Shown here: positions 36,656-45,419 of the stretch, in pieces
Layout: each line of letters begins with the position of its first letter
Numbering within the stretch: the stretch's first letter is position 1
Assembly (NCBI GenBank): GCA_964511945.1
Contig: CAZEHO010000001.1
Coordinates: 372,001-436,000, forward strand
DNA length: 64,000 bases
Origin: CAZEHO01 sp964511945
Lineage (GTDB): Bacteria > Actinomycetota > Acidimicrobiia > Spongiisociales > UBA11373
Direction: 5' to 3'
The notes under the pieces: model-generated
Told to the model about the DNA's origin: nothing
Database searches by the model: none
The model's input: the letters and a program-made list of their open reading frames with translations, nothing else
Program-made: the position numbers and the translations under genes

Positions 36656-37449
36656 GGATCGACCAGCCGGCCGGTCTGAGACTGGTGGTGCTGGGCGATC
36701 CGATCGATCACTCCAAGTCGCCGGCGATCCACCAGGCGGCCCTCGACGCACTGGGTATGGCCGGCACCTACACCGCCCGCCGGGTCGACGCCGCCGGGGT
36801 GGTGGCCACCTGTGACGAGATTCGCCGCGGCGAACTCGACGGAGCCAACATCACCATGCCGCACAAGCGGGTCGCGGCGGCAGCGGTGGATGCCCTGTCC
36901 CCGAACGCCCGCCGGGCCGATTCGGTGAACACCATGGTGCGGGAACCGGAGGGTGTCGTGGGCTACACCACCGACGTCGACGGCATCCGCATGGTGTGGG
37001 AGGAGATGGGCTTCGGGCATGATGTCCCGGTGCTGCTGCTCGGTGGTGGGGGAGCGGCAGGTGCCGCGTTGCTGGCACTCGAAGGTATGGACCTGTATGT
37101 CGCCACCCGCCGTCCCGGGGCGGGGGCGGAGCGGGCCGCAACGGTCGGTGTGTCGTGCCCCGAGGTGCCGTGGGCGACCCCGATCGACAATGCCGTGGTG
37201 GTGAACGCCACCCCGATCGGGATGGCCGGGGAGGCACTGCCGGAGCAGGTCATCGGCACCGCCTCCGGACTCTTCGACATGGTGTACGGCGAGGCACCAC
37301 CACCTTCGGTGGCGGCCGCCCGGGAACATGGGATCCCGGCGACCGACGGCATGGCGATGCTGGTGGCTCAAGCCGCCCGGTCGTTCGAGTTGTGGACCGG
37401 AATCGACCCTCCCCGCAACGTGATGGAACAGGCGGCTCGCAGCTCGTAG
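36652..37449 (+). CDS. aroE: Shikimate dehydrogenase
   Basis: 265 residues. NADPH-dependent reduction of 3-dehydroshikimate. Shikimate site GDPIDHSKSPAIHQAAL, catalytic Lys in NITMPHKRVAA, Asp in YTTDVDGIRM, and the glycine-rich LLLGGGGAAGAALL nucleotide loop. The last codons and the TAG lie inside a heptad repeat, so the C-terminal residues ARSS are repeat-encoded. Separated by the pilus cluster from aroC-aroK-aroB, with which it shares the pathway. Confidence 0.96.
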   Translation: MRIDQPAGLRLVVLGDPIDHSKSPAIHQAALDALGMAGTYTARRVDAAGVVATCDEIRRGELDGANITMPHKRVAAAAVDALSPNARRADSVNTMVREPEGVVGYTTDVDGIRMVWEEMGFGHDVPVLLLGGGGAAGAALLALEGMDLYVATRRPGAGAERAATVGVSCPEVPWATPIDNAVVVNATPIGMAGEALPEQVIGTASGLFDMVYGEAPPPSVAAAREHGIPATDGMAMLVAQAARSFELWTGIDPPRNVMEQAARSS

Positions 37450-37457
37450 CTCAGCGA
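37437..37457. repeat. Heptad repeat over the aroE stop (TCGCAGC family)
   Basis: TCGCAGC, TCGTAGC and a decayed TCAGCGA in 7-bp register, spanning the end of aroE. Same heptamer class as 47322-47349, and the complement of 15996-16023. Short, so weaker than the others. Confidence 0.5.
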
Positions 37458-37528
37458 CTCTCACCTCAAGCGTCGGCCTCCACATGCCGACACTCTCTTC
37501 GACAACCCCAACCCGTCGAGGAGCCTTC

Positions 37529-39190
37529 GTGGCCGGTGATGAGCACATCGGCATGCTCCTGCTCGAGGAGGGCCTGGTCAGCCAGCAGGAGCTGGAGGTC
37601 GCCCGGCAGCGCCAGGCAGACGCCGGCACCTCACTGACCCGGGTGCTCGTCGAGGAGGGCATCGTTGCCGAGAACGATCTGGTGCGGGCACTCGCTCGCC
37701 AGATCGGCCTGGAATATGTCAACCTCTCGCAGGTGGCCGTCGATCCGGCAGCGGCCACGCTGATCCCGGATTCCCTGGCGCGCCGGTACTCGGTGATCCC
37801 GATCGGCTTCGAGGGAGACCGGCTGGTCGTTGCCATGGCAGATCCGGGCAATGTGCTGGTTGTCGACGACATCCGGGCCATCACCGGGTTGCAGGTCGTT
37901 CCCAAAGTGGCGGCGCGCACCGGCATCGAGGAAGCGATCCGCCGGATGGGCAGTTTCGACGGATCCGTGGCGGATCTGGCCGATCTCGTTGGAGAAGAGG
38001 AGAGCGAGGACCTTTCAGCCGTCGAGGCGGTAGTCGAAGAGGCGCCGATCGTCAAACTGGTCAACACTCTCATCAGCCAGGCGGTCAGCGAGCGTGCCTC
38101 AGACGTGCACATCGAGCCGGGGGAGCGCAACCTGCGTATCCGGTTCCGTATCGACGGTGTGCTCCACGAGGTCATGAACACCCCCCGCTCGGTGGCGAGC
38201 GCTGTCGTGAGCCGGATGAAGATCATGGCCGACCTCGACATTGCCGAGCGCCGGGTCCCTCAGGACGGCCGGGTCGGCCTGAGGGTGGCGGGACGTCCGA
38301 TCGACCTCCGTGTCGCGACGCTGCCCTCGATCTACGGAGAGAAGGTCGTCGTTCGGATCCTCGACAAGGACGACGCCATCCTCAGCCTCGACGACCTCGG
38401 ATTCCTCGAGCACTCTCAAGAGCGGTTCCGCAAGTCGTATTCCAAGCCCTACGGAGCGATTCTGGTGACCGGGCCAACGGGTTCCGGCAAGACCACGACG
38501 CTCTACTCGACGCTGGCCCTGCTGAACAAGCCGGACAAGAACATCATCACGGTTGAGGATCCGGTCGAGTACCGGCTTCCCGGAATCAACCAGGTGCAGG
38601 TGAATCGCAAGGCCGGTCTGCTGTTCTCCACCGCCCTGAAGTCGATCCTGCGCTCAGACCCCGACATCGTGCTCATCGGTGAGGTCCGCGATGGCGAGAC
38701 GGCCAAGATTGCGGTCGAGGCCGCTCTCACCGGGCACCTCGTTCTGAGCACCCTGCACACCAACGATTCGGCGTCGTCGGTAGGGCGTCTGATCGACATG
38801 GGTGTCGAGTCGTATCTGGTGGCGTCGTCGATCGATTCGATTGTTGCCCAGCGTCTGGCGCGGCGCCTCTGCGAGCACTGCCGCCAGCCACGCGAGGCCA
38901 CTCCGCAGATGATGTCCGACATGGACATGACCGACTCGATGGCGGTCACAATCTACGAGGCGGTGGGGTGCAAGGCCTGCTCTGACACCGGGTATCGCGG
39001 CCGGGTCGCGGTCAACGAAGTTCTGTTGATGTCTGAGGAACTGCAGCGGATGGCGGTGGAGCGCCGTCCGTCTGATGAGCTCCGCAAGGTGGCGATTGAG
39101 CAGGGGATGTGGACCCTGCGCCGCGACGGGATGGAAAAGGTGCGTTTGGGGATGACGACGCTCGAAGAAGTCCTCAGGGTGGTGGTGTAG
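37529..39190 (+). CDS. pilB: Type IV pilus extension ATPase PilB
   Basis: 553 residues. N-terminal MshEN-like domain with two G-x2-L-x3-G-type motifs (HIGMLLLEEGLVSQQELEVA and SLTRVLVEEGIVAENDLVRA), then the GspE/PilB ATPase: Walker A GPTGSGKTTTLYSTL, Asp box, Walker B DPDIVLIGEVRDGETA and His box VLSTLHTND. The tetracysteine metal site (CEHC and CKAC) of extension ATPases is present. GTG 37529 is chosen because GAGGAG lies 5 bases upstream; ATG 37484 is less likely. First gene of pilB-pilT-pilC. Confidence 0.95.
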   Translation: MAGDEHIGMLLLEEGLVSQQELEVARQRQADAGTSLTRVLVEEGIVAENDLVRALARQIGLEYVNLSQVAVDPAAATLIPDSLARRYSVIPIGFEGDRLVVAMADPGNVLVVDDIRAITGLQVVPKVAARTGIEEAIRRMGSFDGSVADLADLVGEEESEDLSAVEAVVEEAPIVKLVNTLISQAVSERASDVHIEPGERNLRIRFRIDGVLHEVMNTPRSVASAVVSRMKIMADLDIAERRVPQDGRVGLRVAGRPIDLRVATLPSIYGEKVVVRILDKDDAILSLDDLGFLEHSQERFRKSYSKPYGAILVTGPTGSGKTTTLYSTLALLNKPDKNIITVEDPVEYRLPGINQVQVNRKAGLLFSTALKSILRSDPDIVLIGEVRDGETAKIAVEAALTGHLVLSTLHTNDSASSVGRLIDMGVESYLVASSIDSIVAQRLARRLCEHCRQPREATPQMMSDMDMTDSMAVTIYEAVGCKACSDTGYRGRVAVNEVLLMSEELQRMAVERRPSDELRKVAIEQGMWTLRRDGMEKVRLGMTTLEEVLRVVV

Positions 39191-40777
39191 ATGGCGGTCG
39201 ACAAGATCTCTCGGCAGGTCGGCCAGCTGCTCGTCGAGAACGAGATGTTGGCACCGGCCGACCTCGACTCCTTGGTCGATCGGGCCGAGCAGACCGGGCA
39301 GCACCTGTTGCAGCTCGTGATCGGTGAAGGCCATGCTCGCCGCGCCGACATCCTCAGGGTGGTGGCGACCCGGCTCCAATGGGAGTTCGTGGACCTGTCC
39401 ACCGCCGAACATCCCTCCCCGGCGGCCCTCGGCCGGCTGCAGCGCGATTTCGCCGCCGCCCAGCGGGCCCTTCCTCTAGAGGTCGACGAACGAGGCCGGG
39501 TGGTGATCGCCGTCGACGATCCCTTCGACACCGAGCGGCTCGAGCTCCTGGGCAAGGTCGCCGCCGGAGAAGCCCGCTTCGCACTCGCCGAACGAGAGAT
39601 GCTGGTGCCGCTCATCGAACGCGCTTACTCGAGCGCCGAGCGGGCCGCCGCCGGGGCGGTGGCCGCACCGGATCCGACCGGACGCGTCGGTACCGACGAC
39701 CCGGATCTCCACATCGACGAGTTGCTCACCGTCGTGCTCGACAAGGGGGCATCCGATCTGCATCTGACCGCCGGGACCCCGCCGCAGATCCGGGTGGACG
39801 GGCGCCTCATCAAACTCGAGGAGTTCGGCCGACTGATGCCGCCGGACCTGCGCACGATGATCTACTCGATCCTCACCAGCAGCCAGAGGGAGGAATTCGA
39901 GGAGAAGCTCGAACTCGACTTCTCGCACCCGCTTCCAGGTCGCGCCAGATTTCGGGTGAATGTCTACCAGCAGCGGGGCTCACTCGGCGCCGTGCTGCGA
40001 GCCATTCCGAATGCGCTGAAGTCCCTGGACGACCTGGGGATGCCGTCCGTGCTCAAGGACTTCTGCGCATTCCCCAAGGGCATGGTGCTCGTGACCGGAG
40101 CCACCGGGACCGGCAAGTCGACGACGCTGGCGGCGATGATCGACCTCATCAACTCGGAGCGGGCCGTGCACGTGATGACGATCGAGGACCCGATTGAGTT
40201 CATGCACAGCCACAAGAAGGCGATCGTCAACCAGCGTGAGATCGGATCCGACACGCAGTCGTTTGCAGGCGCGCTGCGCCATGCACTGCGCCAGGACCCC
40301 GACGTCATCCTGGTGGGCGAGTTGCGCGATCTCGAGACGATCGAGACCGCCATTACGGCTGCAGAGACCGGTCACCTCGTCTTCGGAACGCTCCATACGC
40401 AGGATGCGCCCCAGACCGTGGAGCGGCTCATCGATGTGTTCCCACCGCATCAGCAGACGCAGGTCCGCATTCAGCTCGCCGCCAGCCTGCAGGGAGTGGC
40501 TTCTCAAGTTCTGGTTCCGACGGCCGACGGCAAAGGGCGGGTGGCCGCCATCGAGGTGATGTCCGTCACTCCCGCCGTCCGCAATCTGATTCGTGAGGGC
40601 AAGGTGCACCAGATCCGCTCCGCCATCCAATCCGGCGGCCGGCACGGCATGCAGACGATGGAGCAGTCGCTGGCCGCGCTGGTCAAGAACGGGCGGATCG
40701 CGCTCGGTGACGCCACCGAGCGGGCTCTGGACGTTGAGGAGCTGCTCACCCTGCTCGGGAAGGCGAGTCCGCGATGA
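39191..40777 (+). CDS. pilT: Type IV pilus retraction ATPase PilT with extra N-terminal domain
   Basis: 528 residues against about 350 for ordinary PilT. Residues from about 175 on are PilT: DLHLTAGTPPQIRVDGRL, Walker A GATGTGKSTTLAAM, Walker B DPDVILVGELRDLETI, His box VFGTLHTQDAP, and the retraction motif VRNLIREGKVHQI. No tetracysteine site, as expected for PilT. The added N-terminus (about 1-160) resembles a degenerate MshEN domain (QVGQLLVENEMLAPADLDSL). The start follows the pilB stop with no gap; pilC overlaps its end. Confidence 0.94.
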   Translation: MAVDKISRQVGQLLVENEMLAPADLDSLVDRAEQTGQHLLQLVIGEGHARRADILRVVATRLQWEFVDLSTAEHPSPAALGRLQRDFAAAQRALPLEVDERGRVVIAVDDPFDTERLELLGKVAAGEARFALAEREMLVPLIERAYSSAERAAAGAVAAPDPTGRVGTDDPDLHIDELLTVVLDKGASDLHLTAGTPPQIRVDGRLIKLEEFGRLMPPDLRTMIYSILTSSQREEFEEKLELDFSHPLPGRARFRVNVYQQRGSLGAVLRAIPNALKSLDDLGMPSVLKDFCAFPKGMVLVTGATGTGKSTTLAAMIDLINSERAVHVMTIEDPIEFMHSHKKAIVNQREIGSDTQSFAGALRHALRQDPDVILVGELRDLETIETAITAAETGHLVFGTLHTQDAPQTVERLIDVFPPHQQTQVRIQLAASLQGVASQVLVPTADGKGRVAAIEVMSVTPAVRNLIREGKVHQIRSAIQSGGRHGMQTMEQSLAALVKNGRIALGDATERALDVEELLTLLGKASPR

Positions 40778-42003
40778 CCACGAACACGGTCTTCGAGTAC
40801 AAGGTCCGGGACAAGACGGGCAACGTCCAGTCGGGCGAGATCGAGGGGTCGTCACAAACTGCGGTCGCCCGCGCGCTGCGGGAAAAGGGCTACACGCCCC
40901 TCAAGATCGACGAGCAGCGTTCCTCGGCGCTCGACAAGGAACTGCATCTTCCCGGGTTCAAGGACCGGGTGAAGCAGAAGGACCTGACTGTCTTCAGCCG
41001 CCAGTTGGCGACGATGGTCAATTCGGGCCTCACCCTGGTGCGGGCGCTGACGGTGCTCGAAGCCCAAACCGAGAGCCTGGTGCTGGCCGGTGTGATCGGC
41101 GACATCCGGCGGAAGGTCGAGGGAGGGACGTCGCTGTCTGAATCATTGGCGGCACACCCCAAGGTCTTCAACAACCTCTACGTGTCGATGGTGCGCGCCG
41201 GTGAGGCCGGCGGAGCTCTCGACGAAACCCTGAACCGCCTCGCCGACACCCTCGAAGCGGCGATGAAGCTGCGCTCGCAGGTCAAGTCTGCGATGGCGTA
41301 TCCGATCGTGGTGCTGTCGCTGGTCGTCCTGATCGTGGTGGCGATGCTGGTCTTCATCGTTCCGATCTTCCAGCGGATGTACGAGGACCTCGGGGGTGAG
41401 CTGCCTCTGCCTACGCAGCTGCTCATCAACATCTCGAGCGCTCTCACGTCGCTGTGGTGGATCATCGTGATCCTGCTGATCGGCGGGCTGGTGGCGTTCC
41501 GCCGTTGGATTGCCACCGACACCGGCCGCCACGCCTGGGATGGGTTCAAGCTCAAGGTCCCGGTACTCGGCAGCCTGGTGCAGAAGGTCGCCATCAGCCG
41601 CTTCGCCCGGACCCTGTCGGTGCTGAGCCGAACCGGGGTGCCGGTACTGCAGGCGCTCGAGATCGTGTCGGTCACCTCGGGGAACTCCCAGGTCGCCGAT
41701 GCCGTCTCCGACGTTCAGGCGTCGGTGAAGCGAGGCGAATCGCTGGCCGAGCCCCTTGACGACCACGACGTGTTCCCACCGATGGTGACCCACATGATCT
41801 CGGTCGGTGAGGAGACGGGGGCGATGGACGCAATGCTGGAGAAGGTGGCGGACTTCTACGACGGCGAGGTCGAGGACACGGTGAATGCGCTCACCAGCCT
41901 CATCGAACCGATTCTGATCATCGTGATGGGTGTCGCGGTCGGCGGGATCCTCATCTGTCTGTACCTGCCGATGTTCAACATCGCGAACTTGATCCAGAGC
42001 TAG
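40774..42003 (+). CDS. pilC: Type IV pilus inner membrane platform protein PilC
   Basis: 409 residues with two GspF domains (about 70-195 and 275-395) and three TM segments. Motifs include FSRQLATMVNSGLTLVRAL, SMVRAGEAGGALDETLNRLA, and in the second half FARTLSVLSRTGVPVLQAL and MISVGEETGAMDAMLEKVA. ATGA overlap with pilT. A short hairpin follows the stop. Confidence 0.96.
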   Translation: MTTNTVFEYKVRDKTGNVQSGEIEGSSQTAVARALREKGYTPLKIDEQRSSALDKELHLPGFKDRVKQKDLTVFSRQLATMVNSGLTLVRALTVLEAQTESLVLAGVIGDIRRKVEGGTSLSESLAAHPKVFNNLYVSMVRAGEAGGALDETLNRLADTLEAAMKLRSQVKSAMAYPIVVLSLVVLIVVAMLVFIVPIFQRMYEDLGGELPLPTQLLINISSALTSLWWIIVILLIGGLVAFRRWIATDTGRHAWDGFKLKVPVLGSLVQKVAISRFARTLSVLSRTGVPVLQALEIVSVTSGNSQVADAVSDVQASVKRGESLAEPLDDHDVFPPMVTHMISVGEETGAMDAMLEKVADFYDGEVEDTVNALTSLIEPILIIVMGVAVGGILICLYLPMFNIANLIQS

Positions 42004-42012
42004 CCGGCTGGC

Positions 42013-42027
42013 CCCGCCCGCGGCGGG
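42013..42027 (+). terminator. Short GC hairpin after pilC
   Basis: CCCGCC-CGC-GGCGGG, 9 bases after the pilC TAG, no T-run. It could end pilBTC transcription but is short. Confidence 0.35.
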
Positions 42028-42098
42028 AACCGGGCACCAGGCGCCGGGAACCGGACAGAGAGTCCGGGCGAGCTGCGTCTGTCCAGCTCCCAGCTCCC
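42025..42098. repeat. Paired-arm heptad repeat (GGGAACC / AGCTCCC)
   Basis: Left arm in 7-bp register: GGGAACC, GGGCACC, AGGCGCC, GGGAACC, GGACAGA (42025-42059). Right arm: TCTGTCC, AGCTCCC, AGCTCCC (42078-42098), complementary to the left arm starting from a perfect GGACAGA/TCTGTCC pair. The loop is 18 nt. It lies between pilC and pilA. Confidence 0.75.
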
Positions 42099-42195
42099 GG
42101 AAATCACCCCTCAAACTCCGGGGCTCTCCGGCCGATAGGTACCTGTGGAGGATCGGATGACCGGTCCGCGATATCGGACCCCAGGAGGTTCACTT

Positions 42196-42660
42196 ATGAC
42201 CAACGTCATTCGGCGTGGATTGCGGCGGGACGAGGGCTTCACGCTCATCGAGCTGATGGTTGTAGTGATGATCATTGCAGTTCTCATCGCCATCGCGATT
42301 CCTTCGTTCCTTGGTTTCCGGCAGTCCGCTCAGGACCGGTCCGCCCAGAGCGAGGTGCGCAATGTGCTGCTCGCCGAAAAGGCGTACTGGCTGGAGAACG
42401 GTGACTACACGCAGACCGCTGCCGACATCACTGCATTCGAGCCGAACGCGACGATCAATGCAGATCCGGCCGTTGGTGTGTATATCGACCTGAACGGCGT
42501 CAGCAGCGACATCGTGTGCATCACGCGCACGGCCGACAGCGGCAACACGTTCTCGGTGTGGGAGAGTGCCACCGGCGGCACCTTCTACGGGGAGACCGAT
42601 CTCTCCGGCGCCGATTGCGGTGCGGCTGCGCCCGCCGGTTACGTCCAGGGCGGCTGGTAG
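42196..42660 (+). CDS. pilA: Type IV pilin PilA, first copy
   Basis: 154 residues. Leader of 14 residues ending RRDEG, then the signal FTLIELMVVVMIIAVLIAIA with Glu at mature position 5. The globular part has two Cys (one near the C-terminus) and TFSVWESATGGTFYG. ATG 42196 has AGGAGG 7 bases upstream, which decides against the longer frame from 42145. Likely the major pilin, given its strong ribosome site. It shares most of its helix and C-terminal pattern with the next gene. Confidence 0.93.
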   Translation: MTNVIRRGLRRDEGFTLIELMVVVMIIAVLIAIAIPSFLGFRQSAQDRSAQSEVRNVLLAEKAYWLENGDYTQTAADITAFEPNATINADPAVGVYIDLNGVSSDIVCITRTADSGNTFSVWESATGGTFYGETDLSGADCGAAAPAGYVQGGW

Positions 42661-42728
42661 GAGCAACGACGATCATGGAGCCGGGGGCGGATTCCGATCC
42701 GCCCCCGCTTCGCGTGAGGGGTACCACT

Positions 42729-43187
42729 ATGCGTAGCAATACCACTATGGAGCGTGACGGCGGATTCTCGCTCGTCGAGTTGGTCGTGGTCTTGACGATC
42801 GTCTCGGTTCTCATCGCCATTGCGATTCCGACGGTGATCGGATTCCGGCGGGCCGCACAGGATCGGGCCGCTCAGACCGACCTGCGCAATACGCTGGTGG
42901 CCGAGAAGACCTACTGGCTGGAGACCGAAGCCCACACCCAGAACGGCGCCGACCTGACCCAGTACCAGACCGGGGTACCGTTCGCCGCCGATCCCGCCAA
43001 CGGGGTGTACCTCGACCTGAACAACGCCGACGCCGACATCGTGTGCATGGTGCGCACGTCTGACGGCGGCGGCACGTTCTCGATCTGGGAGCACCCGACG
43101 GCCGGCACGTTCTACGGGGACACCGATCTGTCGCTCGCCGACTGCCCGGCGGGGCCACCGGTGGGCTATCGAACCGATGGGTTCTAG
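42729..43187 (+). CDS. Type IV pilin, second copy
   Basis: 152 residues, a tandem paralog of the preceding pilin. 12-residue leader ending RDGG, mature N-terminus FSLVELVVVLTIVSVLIAIA. Shares the NTLVAEKTYWLE, GVYLDLNNADADIVCMVRT and TFSIWEHPTAGTFYGDTDLS blocks with copy one. GAGGGGT precedes ATG 42729. A 68-bp spacer separates the copies. Either could be the main subunit. Confidence 0.92.
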   Translation: MRSNTTMERDGGFSLVELVVVLTIVSVLIAIAIPTVIGFRRAAQDRAAQTDLRNTLVAEKTYWLETEAHTQNGADLTQYQTGVPFAADPANGVYLDLNNADADIVCMVRTSDGGGTFSIWEHPTAGTFYGDTDLSLADCPAGPPVGYRTDGF

Positions 43188-43200
43188 GAAGGGATGAGCG

Positions 43201-43285
43201 TTGGGCACTAGGAATTGGACAGACGGGCGCCACCACCGGATGGTCGAGCACGGCCCCTTTCCAGTTCCCAGTTCCCAGCACCCAG
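43201..43285. repeat. Paired-arm heptad repeat (TTGGGCA / TTCCCAG)
   Basis: Left arm TTGGGCA, CTAGGAA, TTGGACA (43201-43221). Right arm TTTCCAG, TTCCCAG, TTCCCAG, CACCCAG (43258-43285). The arms are complementary unit by unit. Same class as 42025-42098, sharing GGACAGA at the inner end of the left arm. It sits between the second pilin and pilD. Confidence 0.75.
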
Positions 43286-43328
43286 CCCCGATGACTTCCG
43301 CAGCGGCGATCGATACCTTGGGGACCAC

Positions 43329-44105
43329 ATGACACCAACCACGATGCTGGCGATCATCGGGGGGCTGTTCGGGCTCATCGTCGGTTCGTTCCTGAATGTG
43401 GTCGCCTACCGGGTACCGCGGGGCATGTCGGTCGTGCGACCCCGTTCTGCCTGTCCTGGATGTGAAGCGCCGATCCCAGCGCGCGACAACATTCCGGTGG
43501 TGTCGTGGGTGTTGCTGCGGGGGAAGTGCCGCGATTGCCGGGAGCCGATCTCGGCTCGATATCCCGCCGTGGAAGCGGGTACAGCGCTGACGTTTGCGTC
43601 CGTGGCTGCGATCGTTGGCCCCCGGGCGGTCCTGCCCGCCTACTGGTGGGCGGCGGCGGTGGCGATCGCTCTGACCCTGACGGATCTCGATTTGCGCAGG
43701 ATCCCCAACCGGATTCTGTATCCGGGCACCGCCGTTGCGGTCGTGCTCGTCGTTGCCGGTTCGCTCATCGACGGCGATGGCTTCGCTGCGGCCCGGGCCC
43801 TGGGTGGGGCGGCGGCGTACTTCTCCCTGCTGTTTGTGATCGCCCTGGCCGCCCGCGGCGGGTTCGGCTTTGGTGATGTGAAGCTGGCATTCCTACTCGG
43901 CCTGATGCTGGCCCATCTCTCGTGGGCGGTGCTGGCGGTCGGTGTGTTCGCCGGGTTCTTCCTCGGAGGGGCGGCGGCGCTCGTCCTCCTGGTGGCCCGC
44001 CGTGCCGCCCGCGGCGACGCCATTCCCTTTGGGCCGGCAATGGTGGGAGGAGCCTTCCTGGCGGTGGCGGTAGGGGAGCGTGTCGCCACCTGGTACCTGG
44101 GCTGA
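43329..44105 (+). CDS. pilD: Prepilin peptidase/N-methyltransferase PilD
   Basis: 258 residues, integral membrane with about seven to eight hydrophobic segments. Zinc-type tetracysteine loop (CPGCEAP then CRDCREP), catalytic Asp in TLTDLDLRRIPN and the GFGFGDVKL motif: a complete aspartic prepilin peptidase. It would process both pilins here and the pilin-like proteins at 23.8-27.2 kb. ATG 43329 follows TACCTT by 9 bases; the longer frame runs through the heptad repeat. Confidence 0.95.
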   Translation: MTPTTMLAIIGGLFGLIVGSFLNVVAYRVPRGMSVVRPRSACPGCEAPIPARDNIPVVSWVLLRGKCRDCREPISARYPAVEAGTALTFASVAAIVGPRAVLPAYWWAAAVAIALTLTDLDLRRIPNRILYPGTAVAVVLVVAGSLIDGDGFAAARALGGAAAYFSLLFVIALAARGGFGFGDVKLAFLLGLMLAHLSWAVLAVGVFAGFFLGGAAALVLLVARRAARGDAIPFGPAMVGGAFLAVAVGERVATWYLG

Positions 44106-44151
44106 TTCGAGCACGGTCCGGGCCGGGCCATCGGTCCACGAACCCGATGAT

Positions 44152-44185
44152 CTGCGCGCGTTGCGCGCGAGGACGACGCGCGCAG
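44152..44185 (+). terminator. GC-rich inverted repeat between pilD and pilM
   Basis: CTGCGCGCG / CGCGCGCAG, 9-bp perfect stem with a 16-nt loop, no T-run. It probably separates pilD from the pilMNO transcript. Confidence 0.5.
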
Positions 44186-44240
44186 CGTCACCACGCTGTT
44201 CCTCCGCAAATCCTTGGTCCCGCGCGCGGGCACGAATACC

Positions 44241-44268
44241 CTGACAACGACAGCGGTGTAACTACTTC
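44241..44268 (+). promoter_or_regulatory. Possible promoter for pilMNOP
   Basis: CTGACA (44241-44246) and TACTTC (44263-44268) with a 16-bp spacer, 38 bases before pilM and just after the hairpin. Confidence 0.35.
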
Positions 44269-44306
44269 GGTGTGAGCCGGGGTCCGGTCAGGGTCAGAGG
44301 GAGCAA

Positions 44307-45410
44307 ATGCCCGTAGCGGTCGGTCTCGATATCGGCACGGAAGCGATCCGGGCGGCGGTGGTCGACGTCGGCAAGTCGTCGTCGGTACTGCGCCGGTTTG
44401 CCGAGATGCCGCTTCCCAGTGGAGCGGTCGTCGCCGGCGACATCGTCGACACCGGTGCCGTGGCCGAGGCAGTCAGCGCCCTCTGGAAACGCCATCGCCT
44501 GCCCAAGAAGCGGGTGGTCATCGGCATCGCCAACCAACGGGTCATCGTCCGGCAGGTGGACGTTCCCCATCTCGAGGATGAGGAAATGAGCGAGGCGCTC
44601 CCGTACCAGGTGCAGGACGTGATTCCGATCCCGGTGGAGGACACCGTGCTCGATTTCGTCCCGCTCGAGGAGTTCGCCACTCCCGACGGCGAGCTGATGC
44701 TGTCGATCCTGGTCGTTGCCGCTCAGCGAGAGATGGTCGAGGGTCTGGTGGACGTGGCCCGCACCGCCGGCCTGCAGGTGATGTCGGTGGATCTGCAGGT
44801 ATTCGGTCTGGTCCGGGCGGCGTTCGGTACCGATCTCTTGCTGGGCGGTGACGGACCGCAGGGATTGCTGGACATCGGAGCGACGATGGCTCAGATTGCC
44901 GTGGTCCGGGGCGGCATCATCCGTTTCGTCCGCATCCTCTCGACGGGCGGGGAGGCATTCACCGCCGGTCTCGCAGCCGATCTCGGGGTGGAGCGGGAGG
45001 AGGCTGAAGACATCAAGCGCCGGGTCGGGGTGAGTCCCTCGGGCACTCCCACCGGCGAGGATGCCGACGACATGGCCAAGCGGTCGCTCACCCGGGTTGC
45101 CGACGAGCTCATCGAAGAGATCCGGGGATCGGTGAACTACTACCTGACCCAGGCCGGAGAGCCGGCACTCGACCGGCTGGTGGTGTCCGGCAACGGAGCC
45201 CGGCTCCCGCACCTGGCCAACCGGGTGGCTCGAGCGCTCAGCACCAGGGTGGAGCCGGTGCGGGTGCTCGATCACGTGAGCGTCGGCCGGGTCCAGATGA
45301 CGGAATCACAGCTCCTCCAGCTGCAGCCGGTTCTCCCGTCTGCGGTCGGACTGGCGCTGTGGGGCAGCTACATCGTTCCACCGTCGAATCGATTCGCCCA
45401 TGTCGCTTGA
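44307..45410 (+). CDS. pilM: Type IV pilus assembly protein PilM
   Basis: 367 residues, actin/FtsA-like ATPase on the cytoplasmic side that binds the PilN N-terminus. AVGLDIGTEAIRAAVVDVG (phosphate 1), LLDIGATMAQIAVVRGG (phosphate 2) and VVSGNGARLPHLANRVA (adenosine site) are present. GGGAG precedes the ATG. pilN follows after 9 bases. Confidence 0.95.
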   Translation: MPVAVGLDIGTEAIRAAVVDVGKSSSVLRRFAEMPLPSGAVVAGDIVDTGAVAEAVSALWKRHRLPKKRVVIGIANQRVIVRQVDVPHLEDEEMSEALPYQVQDVIPIPVEDTVLDFVPLEEFATPDGELMLSILVVAAQREMVEGLVDVARTAGLQVMSVDLQVFGLVRAAFGTDLLLGGDGPQGLLDIGATMAQIAVVRGGIIRFVRILSTGGEAFTAGLAADLGVEREEAEDIKRRVGVSPSGTPTGEDADDMAKRSLTRVADELIEEIRGSVNYYLTQAGEPALDRLVVSGNGARLPHLANRVARALSTRVEPVRVLDHVSVGRVQMTESQLLQLQPVLPSAVGLALWGSYIVPPSNRFAHVA

Positions 45411-45419
45411 GGTCACCTC

